A DNA stretch of 64,000 nt from Azoarcus sp. GTDB taxonomy: Bacteria; Pseudomonadota; Gammaproteobacteria; Burkholderiales; Rhodocyclaceae. How positions within the stretch are numbered: the stretch's first letter is position 1; every line of letters starts with the position of its first letter. The stretch spans positions 1 through 64,000 of the forward strand of contig JAITMK010000131.1 in the NCBI GenBank assembly GCA_031277415.1, in the 5' to 3' direction. This document shows positions 36,610 through 45,081 of this stretch, one piece after another. A program made the position numbers and the translations under genes. A model generated the notes under the pieces. The model had not been told where the DNA came from. It was given only the letters and a program-made list of their open reading frames with translations, and made no database searches.

Positions 36610-37887
36610 TCAGTTTTGTTTTGGAGCGTGTTCCGGAAAAAGGTAGCGCAGTCCTTCGGGTTTGAGAATGGGTTTCAATCTGGAAAAAGGCAGGACGACA
36701 CTCTCTCCTCCACAGGGAGAGCAACACCTGGATACCCCATTGATAGCGAGCGAATCCGATTCGACAAAATAAACATCCCAGAATTTTTCCGCATCCAGAG
36801 AACAACCGTATTCATCCTTTTCCCCGGAAAATGTCTTGCTGTCTTCCTGTTTCAGCCGGTTCACCCATTCCCGAAAAGCCGGGCTGGGCACAGGCCGGGT
36901 TCCGTTTTCATCTTTCCCGGCAACGAACAGATTGGACAAGCGGTTCCAATTCAAGTATTCACCTCGCACCAGATCAAAAGTGACTGGATGCACGTATGGA
37001 TAAAAGTCACTCATGCAGAAAAGCAATGTGCCGCTTTCAATTATCGTCATCAAAGTGGGAGTCAAATACTCGACACGGGCATTTCCCACTGCATTGGCGC
37101 ATTCCTGATCGTCCCCGCTTTGCGCCCACAACATTTCAGTGGCGAATCTGCCGTGCTTTTCTTCCAGAAGAAAATTGATTCTCGCCATGACTTTCGGGTC
37201 TGGATGGCGTGTCAGGCGGGGGTATTGAACCCCGGTGCGCGGATCTTCCCACATCCGGTACGCCACCTGACCTTTCACCGTTTCTTCATCAACCGGTTTG
37301 GCAATGGCTTTTATCTGCAAAAATCTGTAAGGATCAGGCAAATTATTGCCATGGTCGTCAACCTCGAAACCCAGTGACTGGGCCTGTCCCTTGAGATAAA
37401 CATCTTTCAGTTCAAAGCGATGCGCCTTGCCGGTATGCTGATCTATCCATTCACCTTTCAGACAGCAACCGGTTCTTTGCCGGATATTCCAGATGGCGCG
37501 GGGTTTGTCGAATCCCTCATACTGCGGAGCGCCCCTTGCAGTTTTCACCGGCTTCGGTTCGACCAACTTGTCCATCGTCCCTTCAAGCGGAATGTCGTAG
37601 CCGTTGCGGGCAAAAAAGTATCGACCACTCAACAGCCCCGGTTTTTTTGGCGATAGCTTGAGTTCCATGACTACTTTTCCCACGCTTTCGATTTCGCCTT
37701 CATAAATCATGACAGTGCGCGAAATCACAATCGAGGGGTTGAACCTGTCATGAAAATCCACGGCATCCGGGACAGGTTCGGTCAAGCCGTGGCCAGGATC
37801 AGCCAAATTCGTTGTGGTCTGAGTACTTTGGCAAGCGGCCAATGCAAAAACCAGCAGGCATGAAGTAAATGTGAGCAAATGTTTCAT
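36610..37887 (-). CDS. Large lipoprotein of unknown function
   Basis: 425 residues. Signal MKHLLTFTSCLLVFALAAC with a lipobox ending at Cys19, so lipid anchored. The N half has a beta-rich segment (VMIYEGEIESVGKVVMELKL, GRYFFARNGYDIPLEGTM); the C half (LEEKHGRFATEMLWAQSGDD, FDLVRGEYLNWNRLSNL) resembles DUF3298/RsiV-like C-terminal domains in general style only. Several late cysteines (RCCSPCGGES). No confident family. Single gene between repeat blocks. Confidence 0.7.
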   Translation of the reverse strand: MKHLLTFTSCLLVFALAACQSTQTTTNLADPGHGLTEPVPDAVDFHDRFNPSIVISRTVMIYEGEIESVGKVVMELKLSPKKPGLLSGRYFFARNGYDIPLEGTMDKLVEPKPVKTARGAPQYEGFDKPRAIWNIRQRTGCCLKGEWIDQHTGKAHRFELKDVYLKGQAQSLGFEVDDHGNNLPDPYRFLQIKAIAKPVDEETVKGQVAYRMWEDPRTGVQYPRLTRHPDPKVMARINFLLEEKHGRFATEMLWAQSGDDQECANAVGNARVEYLTPTLMTIIESGTLLFCMSDFYPYVHPVTFDLVRGEYLNWNRLSNLFVAGKDENGTRPVPSPAFREWVNRLKQEDSKTFSGEKDEYGCSLDAEKFWDVYFVESDSLAINGVSRCCSPCGGESVVLPFSRLKPILKPEGLRYLFPEHAPKQN

Positions 37888-38019
37888 GATTTACCTCGTT
37901 TCCATTGAGTCATTACAAACTGAAATAATGATCCAGAATCTTTTTGATGGTGAGTTTCCTGTGGTGTATTTTTCCCCATGCATATTATCGGGCTATCTAC
38001 CAATAAAGCACGACTCTAT

Positions 38020-38065
38020 CCCCTCTCCCGCTTGCGGGAGAGGGTTTTGCAGAGAATCCTTAGAG
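38020..38065. repeat. Family E hairpin with common terminal tag
   Basis: CCCTCTCCCGCTTGCGGGAG hairpin followed directly by TTTTGCAGAGAATCCTTAGA, the tag that also ends family A copies. The rest of 37888-38147 holds nothing recognisable. Confidence 0.75.
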
Positions 38066-38147
38066 CAGTTTCGGTTCAAGTGGATCCAGAAAATCCGGGT
38101 AAACCGGTTCATGCTGTGCATAACTAAACAAAAACTGCCCCAGAAAG

Positions 38148-38196
38148 TGTTGCATGTAACAAGTAGAAGGCGTAGCATGTTGCATGTAACAACATG
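38148..38196 (+). promoter_or_regulatory. Operator-like repeats before the MazEF-type pair
   Basis: TGTTGCATGTAACA occurs twice (38148-38161 and 38178-38191), 30 bases start to start. The second is embedded in a perfect 7-bp inverted repeat CATGTTG (38176-38182) / CAACATG (38190-38196). It lies directly in front of the antitoxin gene, the expected place for autoregulation by the antitoxin. Confidence 0.7.
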
Positions 38197-38206
38197 AGGG
38201 GCGCTC

Positions 38207-38425
38207 ATGGCACATGTCAATTCACGAGTTCAGAAGCACCGCGACGCGCTGCGCATGGCGGGACTGCGCCTGGTACAAATCTGGGTGCCGGATACACGTC
38301 GGCAAGACTTCGCGGAGGAATGTCGTCGCCAATGCCGCCTGGCAGCTCAAGCTGACATGGCTGATGCGTCTATGCAGCAGTTCATGGACGAAGCCTTGGC
38401 AGACATGGAGAACTGGACGGAATGA
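38207..38425 (+). CDS. MazE-like antitoxin
   Basis: 72 residues. VNSRVQKHRDALRMAGLRLV and QIWVPDTRR match the DUF3018/antitoxin-MazE-like group, with a ribbon-helix-helix-type N terminus and an acidic C-terminal tail (DEALADMENWTE) that would wrap the toxin. Its stop overlaps the toxin start by ATGA. Confidence 0.88.
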   Translation: MAHVNSRVQKHRDALRMAGLRLVQIWVPDTRRQDFAEECRRQCRLAAQADMADASMQQFMDEALADMENWTE

Positions 38426-38748
38426 TGCGCGGCGACTTTGTGACCATCTCCATGCAAGGCGATTTTGGCAAACCAAGACCCGCTCTGGTGATTCAGGCCA
38501 ATCAGTTCAGCGAGCACACGAGCGTGACAGTTCTACCTGTTACCAGCATGCTCATCGCCGCGCCGCTGCTCCGCATCACTGTACAGCCAAGTGCAACAAA
38601 TGGCTTGCAGAAACCTTCACAGGTGATGGTGGATAAAACCATGACCGTAAAGCGAGACAAGGTGGGTTCAGCTTTCGGACGAATCGACGCGAAAACATTG
38701 GTGGAAGTTGAGCGGTGCCTGGCGGTATTTCTGGGTGTTGTCAAGTGA
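38422..38748 (+). CDS. MazF/PemK-type mRNA interferase toxin
   Basis: 108 residues, SH3-like fold. GDFVTISMQGDFGKPRPALV, TSVTVLPVTS and QVMVDKTMTVKRDKVGSAFG are the family landmarks; the Arg after KP and the Thr/Ser of the VLPVTS loop are the catalytic candidates. Cleaves mRNA when the antitoxin is degraded. Complete and probably active. Confidence 0.92.
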   Translation: MMRGDFVTISMQGDFGKPRPALVIQANQFSEHTSVTVLPVTSMLIAAPLLRITVQPSATNGLQKPSQVMVDKTMTVKRDKVGSAFGRIDAKTLVEVERCLAVFLGVVK

Positions 38749-38799
38749 CGTAAACGTCTGTTGCCCCCCCGAAGGGGAATGTACCGGGAGAATTTAGCC

Positions 38800-40065
38800 T
38801 TACCCGCCCCAAAGCGGAAATTCAACCGGCGGTTTTTCTCCGCGCATCAGCGCCGCGAGTACCGATGCCGAACCGCAGGCGAGCGTCCAGCCCAGAGTGC
38901 CGTGGCCGGTATTGAACCAGAGATTTTCGTGACGCCTGCTGCGCCCGACGATGGGCACGCCGCCGGGGGTGCCCGGACGCAGACCGGCCCAGGGCGTGAC
39001 ACGTTCGCGTTCGATGGCTCCGGGCAAGCGCGTTTCTGCCCACTCCAGCAGGGCGGCAATGCGGGCAGGATCGATTTCGAGACTGTTAGCGCCCAACTCG
39101 GCCGTGCCCGCGATGCGCAGGCGTTCGCCGAGGCGCGAACACACGATACGGCGGGATTCGTCGGTCAGGCTCACCAGGGGCGCGCGCGCAGCATCGCGCA
39201 CCGGCGCGGTAATCGAATAACCCTTGAGCGGATAGATGGGTAATCGTTCGCCAAGTGGACGCAACAAACGCCGCCCGTGACTGCCCAGGCAAATCACCAC
39301 CGCGTCGGCGGGCAGCGTATCGCGGCCTCCGGCGTGGCAGATTTCGACCTCTTTAATGCGTTGCCCATCGCCCACGTGCAGGCATTCGATATCCGCGCCG
39401 TAATGAAAGCGCACCCCGCTGGCAGCGAGAACCTGAGCCAATGCCTGACTGAAACGCATCGTGTCGCCGGATTCATCGTCCGGCGCGTACAGCCCGCCTG
39501 CCGGGGCGTTCGCGGCGAGCGCAGGTTCGATCTCGGCGCATTGTGTGGCAGAACAAGCCCGCAGTTCGATGCCCAAAGCGGCCAGTTCCTCGACGCGGTT
39601 TTTGGCGCGCGCGAACGAGGCGGCTTCGAAGAACAGGTGCAGGATGCCGCGCCTTTGCGCGTCGTAAGCATCGGCAATACCGGCTTCCTCTCTCAACTGG
39701 CGCAATTCGGCAAGGCTGTGAACGGCCAGCGCAGCAATGGCGGCCGTGTTGCGACGGGAGCGCCACGGCAGGCATTCGCGCAAAAATCCGGCCATCCATT
39801 GCCATTGTTCCGGGTCCAGCCTTGGGCGCAGTTTGAGCGGCGCACCCGCGCGGCCTAGCCAGCGCAAGGCGACGAACGGCGCAGAAGGATTGGCCCAGGG
39901 TTCCGGGTGACTCACCGAAATCTGGCCGCCGTTGGCGAAACTGGTTTCCTGCGCGGCCTCTGAGCGGCGTTCGATGACGCTGACGCAAAAACCCGCCCGG
40001 TGCAAAAACCAGGCGGTAGTGACGCCGGCGATGCCGGCACCGAGCACCATCACGTTCATGGACAT
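38800..40065 (-). CDS. dadA: D-amino acid dehydrogenase, small subunit type
   Basis: 421 residues. N-terminal FAD motif VMVLGAGIAGVTTAWFLHRAG, then ERRSEAAQETSFANGGQIS and WKRFHSAR-free DadA body; C-terminal GLRPGTPGGVPIVG and NTGHGTLGWTLACGSA. Deaminates D-amino acids to 2-oxo acids, passing electrons to quinone. It is convergent with the toxin gene and 51 bases away. No alanine racemase neighbour. Confidence 0.92.
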   Translation of the reverse strand: MSMNVMVLGAGIAGVTTAWFLHRAGFCVSVIERRSEAAQETSFANGGQISVSHPEPWANPSAPFVALRWLGRAGAPLKLRPRLDPEQWQWMAGFLRECLPWRSRRNTAAIAALAVHSLAELRQLREEAGIADAYDAQRRGILHLFFEAASFARAKNRVEELAALGIELRACSATQCAEIEPALAANAPAGGLYAPDDESGDTMRFSQALAQVLAASGVRFHYGADIECLHVGDGQRIKEVEICHAGGRDTLPADAVVICLGSHGRRLLRPLGERLPIYPLKGYSITAPVRDAARAPLVSLTDESRRIVCSRLGERLRIAGTAELGANSLEIDPARIAALLEWAETRLPGAIERERVTPWAGLRPGTPGGVPIVGRSRRHENLWFNTGHGTLGWTLACGSASVLAALMRGEKPPVEFPLWGG

Positions 40066-40185
40066 CGGAGGTCAGCAGTTGACATGGGGCATGAGACGCG
40101 GCACGCAACCGAAACGCTGCGCGGAAAGTTCCGTGCCAGAGAGCGAGGATCATACCTTGATTCAAGCTTCTCAAGGATGCGTCAA

Positions 40186-40226
40186 AAAACAACGGGATGT
40201 TTTTTAGAAAACAACGGGATGTTTTT
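40186..40226. repeat. Tandem AAAACA/TGTTTT hairpins
   Basis: The unit AAAACAACGGGATGTTTT is present twice, 22 bases start to start. Each unit is itself an inverted repeat AAAACA-ACGGGA-TGTTTT. It lies about 120 bases upstream of dadA and 200 upstream of fbp. Confidence 0.7.
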
Positions 40227-40274
40227 CCACGTGCCCCAAACCCCACGGCTGGCACGGTGTTCAGGGTGTGTTTT

Positions 40275-40341
40275 GTAGGGGCGAATAATTATTCGCCCAT
40301 CGGCAATGCTGCGGCAAGGGCGAATAATTATTCGCCCCTAC
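40275..40341. repeat. Pair of family B palindromes
   Basis: GTAGGGGCGAATAATTATTC... (40275-40298) and its mirror ending GAATAATTATTCGCCCCTAC (40318-40341), separated by 19 bases. Same paired layout as at 4445-4563 with a different filler. Confidence 0.85.
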
Positions 40342-40423
40342 GAGTGGTTTCATAATGATGCGATGTCGTGCCGAAAGCGAGATAATCTATGTCCATATTT
40401 CAGTTTTTCTTCCGGGAGCCGTC

Positions 40424-41437
40424 ATGTCGCAACGTATCAGTCTGACCCAGTTTCTCATTGAAGAGCAGCGTGCTGCCCGCGTACCGGCAGATTTGAGGCT
40501 GCTGCTTGAAGTTGTTGCCCGCGCAGTCAAGGCAATCGGCGTCACGGTGTCGAAAGGCGCGTTGGCCGGGGTGCTCGGTGAGGCTGGAACCGAGAACGTT
40601 CAGGGCGAAGAACAGAAAAAACTCGATGTCATTTCCAATGAAATTCTGCTCCAGGCCAACGAATGGGGCGGCTATCTGGCGGCAATGGCTTCGGAAGAAC
40701 TCGAAACCATTTACCCTGTCCCCCCCAACTACCCGAAGGGCGACTACCTGCTGCTGTTCGATCCGCTCGACGGTTCCTCGAACATCGATGTCAACGTCAC
40801 CATCGGAACCATTTTTTCGGTGCTGCGCAACCCGCAGGCAAAGGACAAAACCCCGACAGAAGCGGATTTTCTCCAGCCGGGGCGCGACCAGATTGCCGCC
40901 GGTTATGTGGCTTACGGCCCCTCGACTCAACTGGTGTTGACCGTGGGAGACGGCGTACACGGCTTCACGCTCGACCGCGAAACGGGCGATTTCATCTATA
41001 CCAACCCATTCATGACCCTTCCCGCCGAGACGCGCGAATACGCGATCAACGCCTCCAACGCCCGTCATTGGGAAGCGCCCGTGCAGCGCTACATTGCCGA
41101 ATTGCAGCAAGGCAAGACGGGGCCGCGCGGCAGCGATTTCAACATGCGCTGGATTGCCTCGATGGTGGCCGATGTTCACCGCGTGCTGACCCGCGGTGGC
41201 ATCTTCATGTATCCGCTCGACGAAAAATGCCGCGCGAAAGGCGGCAAGCTACGGCTGATGTACGAAGCCAATCCGATGGCGATGCTGGTCGAACAGGCAG
41301 GCGGCGCCGCAACGACCGGACGCACCCGCATCCTCGACATTATTCCGGAGCGGCTGCATCAGCGCGTGCCGGTCATCCTCGGCTCGCGCGCCGAAGTCGA
41401 ACGGGTCACGTCCTACCATCTCGACCCGGCACCCTGA
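40424..41437 (+). CDS. fbp: Fructose-1,6-bisphosphatase class 1
   Basis: 337 residues. Metal and substrate motifs [59 protein letters not shown] and GRTRILDI. Gluconeogenesis. ATG at 40424 follows CGGGAG. Monocistronic, between repeat blocks. Confidence 0.97.
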   Translation: MSQRISLTQFLIEEQRAARVPADLRLLLEVVARAVKAIGVTVSKGALAGVLGEAGTENVQGEEQKKLDVISNEILLQANEWGGYLAAMASEELETIYPVPPNYPKGDYLLLFDPLDGSSNIDVNVTIGTIFSVLRNPQAKDKTPTEADFLQPGRDQIAAGYVAYGPSTQLVLTVGDGVHGFTLDRETGDFIYTNPFMTLPAETREYAINASNARHWEAPVQRYIAELQQGKTGPRGSDFNMRWIASMVADVHRVLTRGGIFMYPLDEKCRAKGGKLRLMYEANPMAMLVEQAGGAATTGRTRILDIIPERLHQRVPVILGSRAEVERVTSYHLDPAP

Positions 41438-41492
41438 AAACCCTCTGGAGGGAGATGGCATGTGCCTTAGGGAATACCTCTGCATCCACCGC

Positions 41493-41595
41493 TTGTCATC
41501 CTGCTTGATACCGCAGGATCCACGCGTTGTCTGGATTCTGCGACTTCGCTTCGCTACGCGCAGAATGACAGAAGGGGTTTTGCAGAGAATATTTA
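41493..41595. repeat. Interspersed palindromic repeat, family A, copy 5
   Basis: TTGTCATCCTGCTTGATACC through GAATGACAGAAGGGG and TTTTGCAGAGAATATTTAA. Direct orientation, 55 bases past the fbp stop. Confidence 0.85.
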
Positions 41596-41647
41596 ATGCG
41601 TTTTTTGTTTAATCAGATACAGTATGGACTCGCTACCCGGTTTTTTC

Positions 41648-41722
41648 TGGATCCCCGCCTTCGCGGGGATGACGCATTACTGGGTATTTTCCCCGTCATT
41701 CCCGCGAAGGCGGGAATCCAGG
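41648..41722. repeat. Family G repeat, paired GCGAAGGCGGG hairpins
   Basis: GGATCCCCGCCTTCGCGGGG and CATTCCCGCGAAGGCGGGAA in inverted orientation: the widespread type whose translation gives FPRRRESR. It falls inside the longest open frame of tamA but is not part of the protein. Confidence 0.85.
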
Positions 41723-41770
41723 GGTTGTATTCGTTTAAATCAAAAACGCTCTAAAACGAGCTTCTCGCGT

Positions 41771-43513
41771 TTGTGCCGGAAAGGGTCATGGTTTTTTGCT
41801 TGCCTGTTTTTTTGTTTCAGCGCGTTCGCAAACGAAGTCGTCACGGTTGAACTCGACGCGCCGCAGGAAGTTCAGGCGCTGCTCAAACAATACGTCTACC
41901 TGCTGCGCATGGATCCCGGCGCCATCCCCGAGGCGGGGCCGGACCGCTCCGCGCTCACGCGCCGCGCCCGCCGCGAAGTGGCCGCGTTGCTTGCCACGGA
42001 AGGCTATTTTTCCCCTGAGATTCGCATCGACCGTTCCGATTCTGCACGCTGGCGGCTCGTCGTCGAACCCGGTCAACGATCCGTCGTGGATGAAGTCGAC
42101 ATCCGGTTTCAAAGCGAGGTGCAGGAATCCGACATCGATGACGAACTGAAAACGCTTCACGAACAACTGCGGCGCGACTGGGGCATGTCGAACGGAACCC
42201 CGTTCCGGCAAGCGGATTGGGAATCGGCCAAACAGGCTCTGCTCGACGCCCTGCGCGGTGAACGTTACGCGGCGGCCAAATTCGTTTCATCGAGAGCCGA
42301 AGTCGATCCCGATGCTGCCAAAGTGCAAGTCAGAATCGTGGTCGATACCGGGCCGACCTTTCGCCTCGGCGCGCTCGAAGTCAGCGGTTTGCGCGATCTG
42401 CCGCCCGATTTCGTTGCCCGCTACAACACGCTCAGGGAAGGCGCCATCTACCGCCGCCGCGATCTTCTGGCCTTTCAGGAATCCCTGCAAAGCGCGCCGC
42501 AACTCTCGGTCGTGGTGGTGAGCATCGACCCGGATCCGCAACAGGCGGCAGCCGTGCCCGTTCGGGTCGCCGTTACCGAAGCGCCGCCGCGCCGCCTCAG
42601 ATTCGGCCTTGGCGCATCGAGTAATACCGGCTATCGGGTAGAGGCCGCGTATCGCCATCTCAACCTGTTCGGGAACGGATGGGAGCTTTCCAGCGGCTTA
42701 CGGCTGGAACAGCGGCGGCAATCGCTTTACGCCGATCTTTTCCTGCCGCCGACGAGGCATGGCCGCTATCGTGACAGTTTCGGCGTAGGGTTGGATCGCA
42801 GCGACCTGGAAGGACTCAAGATCGACACCCAGGCGGTAGGCGTGACGCGCACCATCAAACGCGGCCATATTGAAACCCAGCTCAGTGCACGGGTGCAGCA
42901 CGAGTCGATTCATCCCGAGGACTTCGAAAAAAGCAGCTACAACACCCTTACCCTGAACCTGGGGAGAACCTGGCGCGCGGTCGATAACGTTCTCGATCCG
43001 CGCCAGGGGCATGTGCTCGAAATTCAGTTGGGCGGCGGCCTGGGTTTGTCGCCGCAAGCCAATGACTTCGGGCGTGTCTATGGGCGAATCCAGAAATACA
43101 TCTCCCTGAGCCGCGATAACGTGCTGACCTTGCGCGCCGAGGGCGGTTACACCTTTGCAGATTCGCGGGACGGCGTGCCGCAGGACTTTCTGTTTCGCGC
43201 GGGAGGGACGCAATCGGTGCGCGGTTACGCCTATCGCAGTCTGGGCGTGAAAGAAGGTTCCGCTGTCGTCGGGGGGCGCATCCTCGCTACGGGCAGCGTG
43301 GAACTCGTGCACTGGTTCAGCCCATCCATCGGATTTGCCACTTTTGTCGATTCGGGCGACGCTGCGGACACGAGAGAAGAATTCAGTTTCCGTACCGGTT
43401 ACGGCGTCGGCTTGCGCTGGCTCAGCCCCGCCGGTCCGCTGGCGGTCGATCTGGGATGGGGGCAGGGAAGAGCCACCCCCAGGCTGCATTTCGGGGTATC
43501 GGTGGCGTTTTAG
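41771..43513 (+). CDS. tamA: TamA-type outer-membrane assembly protein (BamA/Omp85 family)
   Basis: About 580 residues from a TTG at 41771, giving the signal peptide MCRKGSWFFACLFFCFSAFA. POTRA domains (to about residue 270) precede a 16-strand Omp85 barrel; RAGGTQSVRGYAYRSLG is the conserved strand-12 region (VRGY motif of loop 6) and the protein ends in aromatic SVAF. TamA with TamB helps insert outer-membrane proteins. No tamB follows; the next 500 bases are repeats. The frame is open to an ATG at 41624, but that stretch is the family G repeat translated, so it is rejected as the start. Confidence 0.9.
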   Translation: MCRKGSWFFACLFFCFSAFANEVVTVELDAPQEVQALLKQYVYLLRMDPGAIPEAGPDRSALTRRARREVAALLATEGYFSPEIRIDRSDSARWRLVVEPGQRSVVDEVDIRFQSEVQESDIDDELKTLHEQLRRDWGMSNGTPFRQADWESAKQALLDALRGERYAAAKFVSSRAEVDPDAAKVQVRIVVDTGPTFRLGALEVSGLRDLPPDFVARYNTLREGAIYRRRDLLAFQESLQSAPQLSVVVVSIDPDPQQAAAVPVRVAVTEAPPRRLRFGLGASSNTGYRVEAAYRHLNLFGNGWELSSGLRLEQRRQSLYADLFLPPTRHGRYRDSFGVGLDRSDLEGLKIDTQAVGVTRTIKRGHIETQLSARVQHESIHPEDFEKSSYNTLTLNLGRTWRAVDNVLDPRQGHVLEIQLGGGLGLSPQANDFGRVYGRIQKYISLSRDNVLTLRAEGGYTFADSRDGVPQDFLFRAGGTQSVRGYAYRSLGVKEGSAVVGGRILATGSVELVHWFSPSIGFATFVDSGDAADTREEFSFRTGYGVGLRWLSPAGPLAVDLGWGQGRATPRLHFGVSVAF

Positions 43514-43516
43514 GGA

Positions 43517-43613
43517 TTCTCTGCAAAACCCCTCCCGTCATTCTGCGCGCAGCGAAGCGAAGTCGCAGAATCCAGACGTTGCATGGATCCTGCGACTGCG
43601 CGCAGGATGACAA
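43517..43613. repeat. Interspersed palindromic repeat, family A, copy 6 (inverted)
   Basis: Begins with AGGGATTCTCTGCAAAACCC directly at the tamA stop and runs through ATTCTGCGCGCAGCGAAGCG to GCGCAGGATGACAAG. Confidence 0.85.
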
Positions 43614-43683
43614 GCGGTAAAAGCAGGGGTAATGCGGAGGTTCCTTAGGAGTCGTCTCGGAAAACGGAAATAAAGCACGTCTC

Positions 43684-43880
43684 GGATTCTTTGCGAAACC
43701 CTCTCCCGCCCCTTCGGGGCACCCTCTCCCGCTTGCGGGAGAGGGTAATTGCTGAAAGAACGCCGCGAAATGCTGTAAAGGATGGCGGGTTGGGTGTAGG
43801 TTGGGTTGAGCTTCGCGAAACCCAACGTTTTTGTGGTCGGTTGGATGTTGGGATTCGCTTCGCTCATCCCAACCTACGCG
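43684..43880. repeat. Families E (double) and H
   Basis: From 43684 a variant tag (GGATTCTTTGCGAAACCC), two nested CCCTCTCCCGC hairpins (43699-43747) around CCCCTTCGGGG, then family H with GGGTTGAGCTTCGCGAAACC and GATGTTGGGATTCGCTTCGC (43795-43878). No gene between the tamA stop and 44011. Confidence 0.75.
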
Positions 43881-43917
43881 GGTTTACATTCTGAATTCCC
43901 CGTTATTCCCTTGATAA

Positions 43918-44107
43918 GCGGGAATCCAGCGTCTTTACCTTTGACAGCAAACGCCTCGCGACGACAAACAGTCCAAAGCATGTGAGGTAAAAAGAGTCAT
44001 GCTGATTGGATTACAAAAGACGCTGGATTCCCGCAAAAAACACGCGGGAATGACGGAGTGGGAAAGTGCACGGGGGGAAAAAAATATGATATATAGGTGC
44101 AATCGCC
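43918..44107 (+). repeat. Dispersed repeat family F, copy 2
   Basis: Starts GCGGGAATCCAGCGTCTTTA and ends AGGTGCAATCGCC; close match to the reverse complement of 6063-6285. Its right half (44011-44107) is read on the minus strand as the C-terminal tail of the paralogue at 44011-44505. Confidence 0.8.
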
Positions 44108-44505
44108 CAGCTCCAACTTATTGGAAATTCCAATGGTTTGGTTTTATGCCCAAAGCTTTCTGCGCTCTCCTTCTTGTCGACAATCTCAACCTTTCCGCCC
44201 GCGCCGATCCTGACTGTGTAGTCCACATAATCTATCCGACCCTCCTGCAAAAGCTTCACCTTGTAATTCCAGGTCGTGGTTTCTTCAATCGAACCGATCC
44301 CGCCGCCGCCACGTGGGCGGTAAGTTTTATCCACGTCGGCAAGGATGGCCTGATAGATGCAGATCGACTGTTTTATTGCATCATCGTTGCACCTCATCGG
44401 TTTTTTTGCATACGCCGAGTTCATCGGCAAGCATGCCAAGACCGCCCCCAAGGCCAATATTGCAACAGAAGCCGCGCCCCACGATGGTTTCGCCTGTTTC
44501 TTCAT
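44011..44505 (-). CDS. Exported small protein, paralogue 1 of 3
   Basis: 164 residues. Signal peptide MKKQAKPSWGAASVAILALG with cleavage likely after SAYA, then KKPMRCNDDAIKQSICIYQA, ILADVDKTYRPRGGGGIGSI and a beta-rich part (YKVKLLQEGRIDYVDYTVRI, GGKVEIVDKKES). Two cysteines in the mature N-terminal helix. The last 40 residues (from LEFPISWSWAIAP) are translated from dispersed repeat F. Very close to the genes at 44585 and 44985. Probably periplasmic; no family recognised. Confidence 0.7.
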   Translation of the reverse strand: MKKQAKPSWGAASVAILALGAVLACLPMNSAYAKKPMRCNDDAIKQSICIYQAILADVDKTYRPRGGGGIGSIEETTTWNYKVKLLQEGRIDYVDYTVRIGAGGKVEIVDKKESAESFGHKTKPLEFPISWSWAIAPIYHIFFPPCTFPLRHSRVFFAGIQRLL

Positions 44506-44584
44506 TTAATACCTCTTCGCTGCGGTCGTATGGTAGAGGCGGGCGTTCCGGCCTTCATTTGTAGCAGTACGCCGTATCCGACGA

Positions 44585-44980
44585 TTACCGCCTTATTGGA
44601 GGCCCCAATGGTGTGTGTGGAGGCCCATGGCTTTCCGTGCTCTCCTTCTTGCCGACGATCTTAACCTTTCCTCCAGCGCCAATCCTGACTGTGTAGTCAA
44701 TGTGATCTGTTCGACCCTCCTGCAAGATCTTCACCTTGTAATCCCAGGTCGAGGTTCCTTTAATCGAACCGATCCCGCCGCCGCCGCGCATGGGGTAAGT
44801 TTTATCCACATCGGCAAGGATGGCCTGATAGATACAGACCGACTGTTTTATTGCATCATCGTTGCACCTCATCGGTTTTTTTGCATACGCTGAGTTCATC
44901 GGCAAGCATGCCAAGACCGCCCCCAAGGCCAATATTGCAACAGAAGCCGCGCCCCACGATGGTTTCGCCTGTTTCTTCAT
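44585..44980 (-). CDS. Exported small protein, paralogue 2 of 3
   Basis: 131 residues. Same signal peptide and body as its neighbours (KKPMRCNDDAIKQSVCIYQA, DKTYPMRGGGGIGSIKGTST) but ends in HGPPHTPLGPPIRR without the repeat-derived tail, so this is likely the ancestral length. The frame is open to 45076 through repeat F; ATG at 44980 is chosen because it matches the paralogues. Unlike them it lacks the GAGG-TATT leader, repeat F having replaced it. Confidence 0.7.
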   Translation of the reverse strand: MKKQAKPSWGAASVAILALGAVLACLPMNSAYAKKPMRCNDDAIKQSVCIYQAILADVDKTYPMRGGGGIGSIKGTSTWDYKVKILQEGRTDHIDYTVRIGAGGKVKIVGKKESTESHGPPHTPLGPPIRR

Positions 44981-44982
44981 CG

Positions 44983-45081
44983 GATTACAAAAGACGCAGG
45001 ATATCCGCCAAAAACACGCGGGAATGACGGAGTGGGAAAGTGCACGGGGGGAAAAAAATATGATATATAGGTGCAATCGCC
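44983..45081 (+). repeat. Dispersed repeat family F, copy 3 (partial)
   Basis: Right half of family F only: GGATTACAAAAGACGCAGGA to GTGCAATCGCC. It lies between paralogues 2 and 3 and encodes the tail of paralogue 3. Confidence 0.8.
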
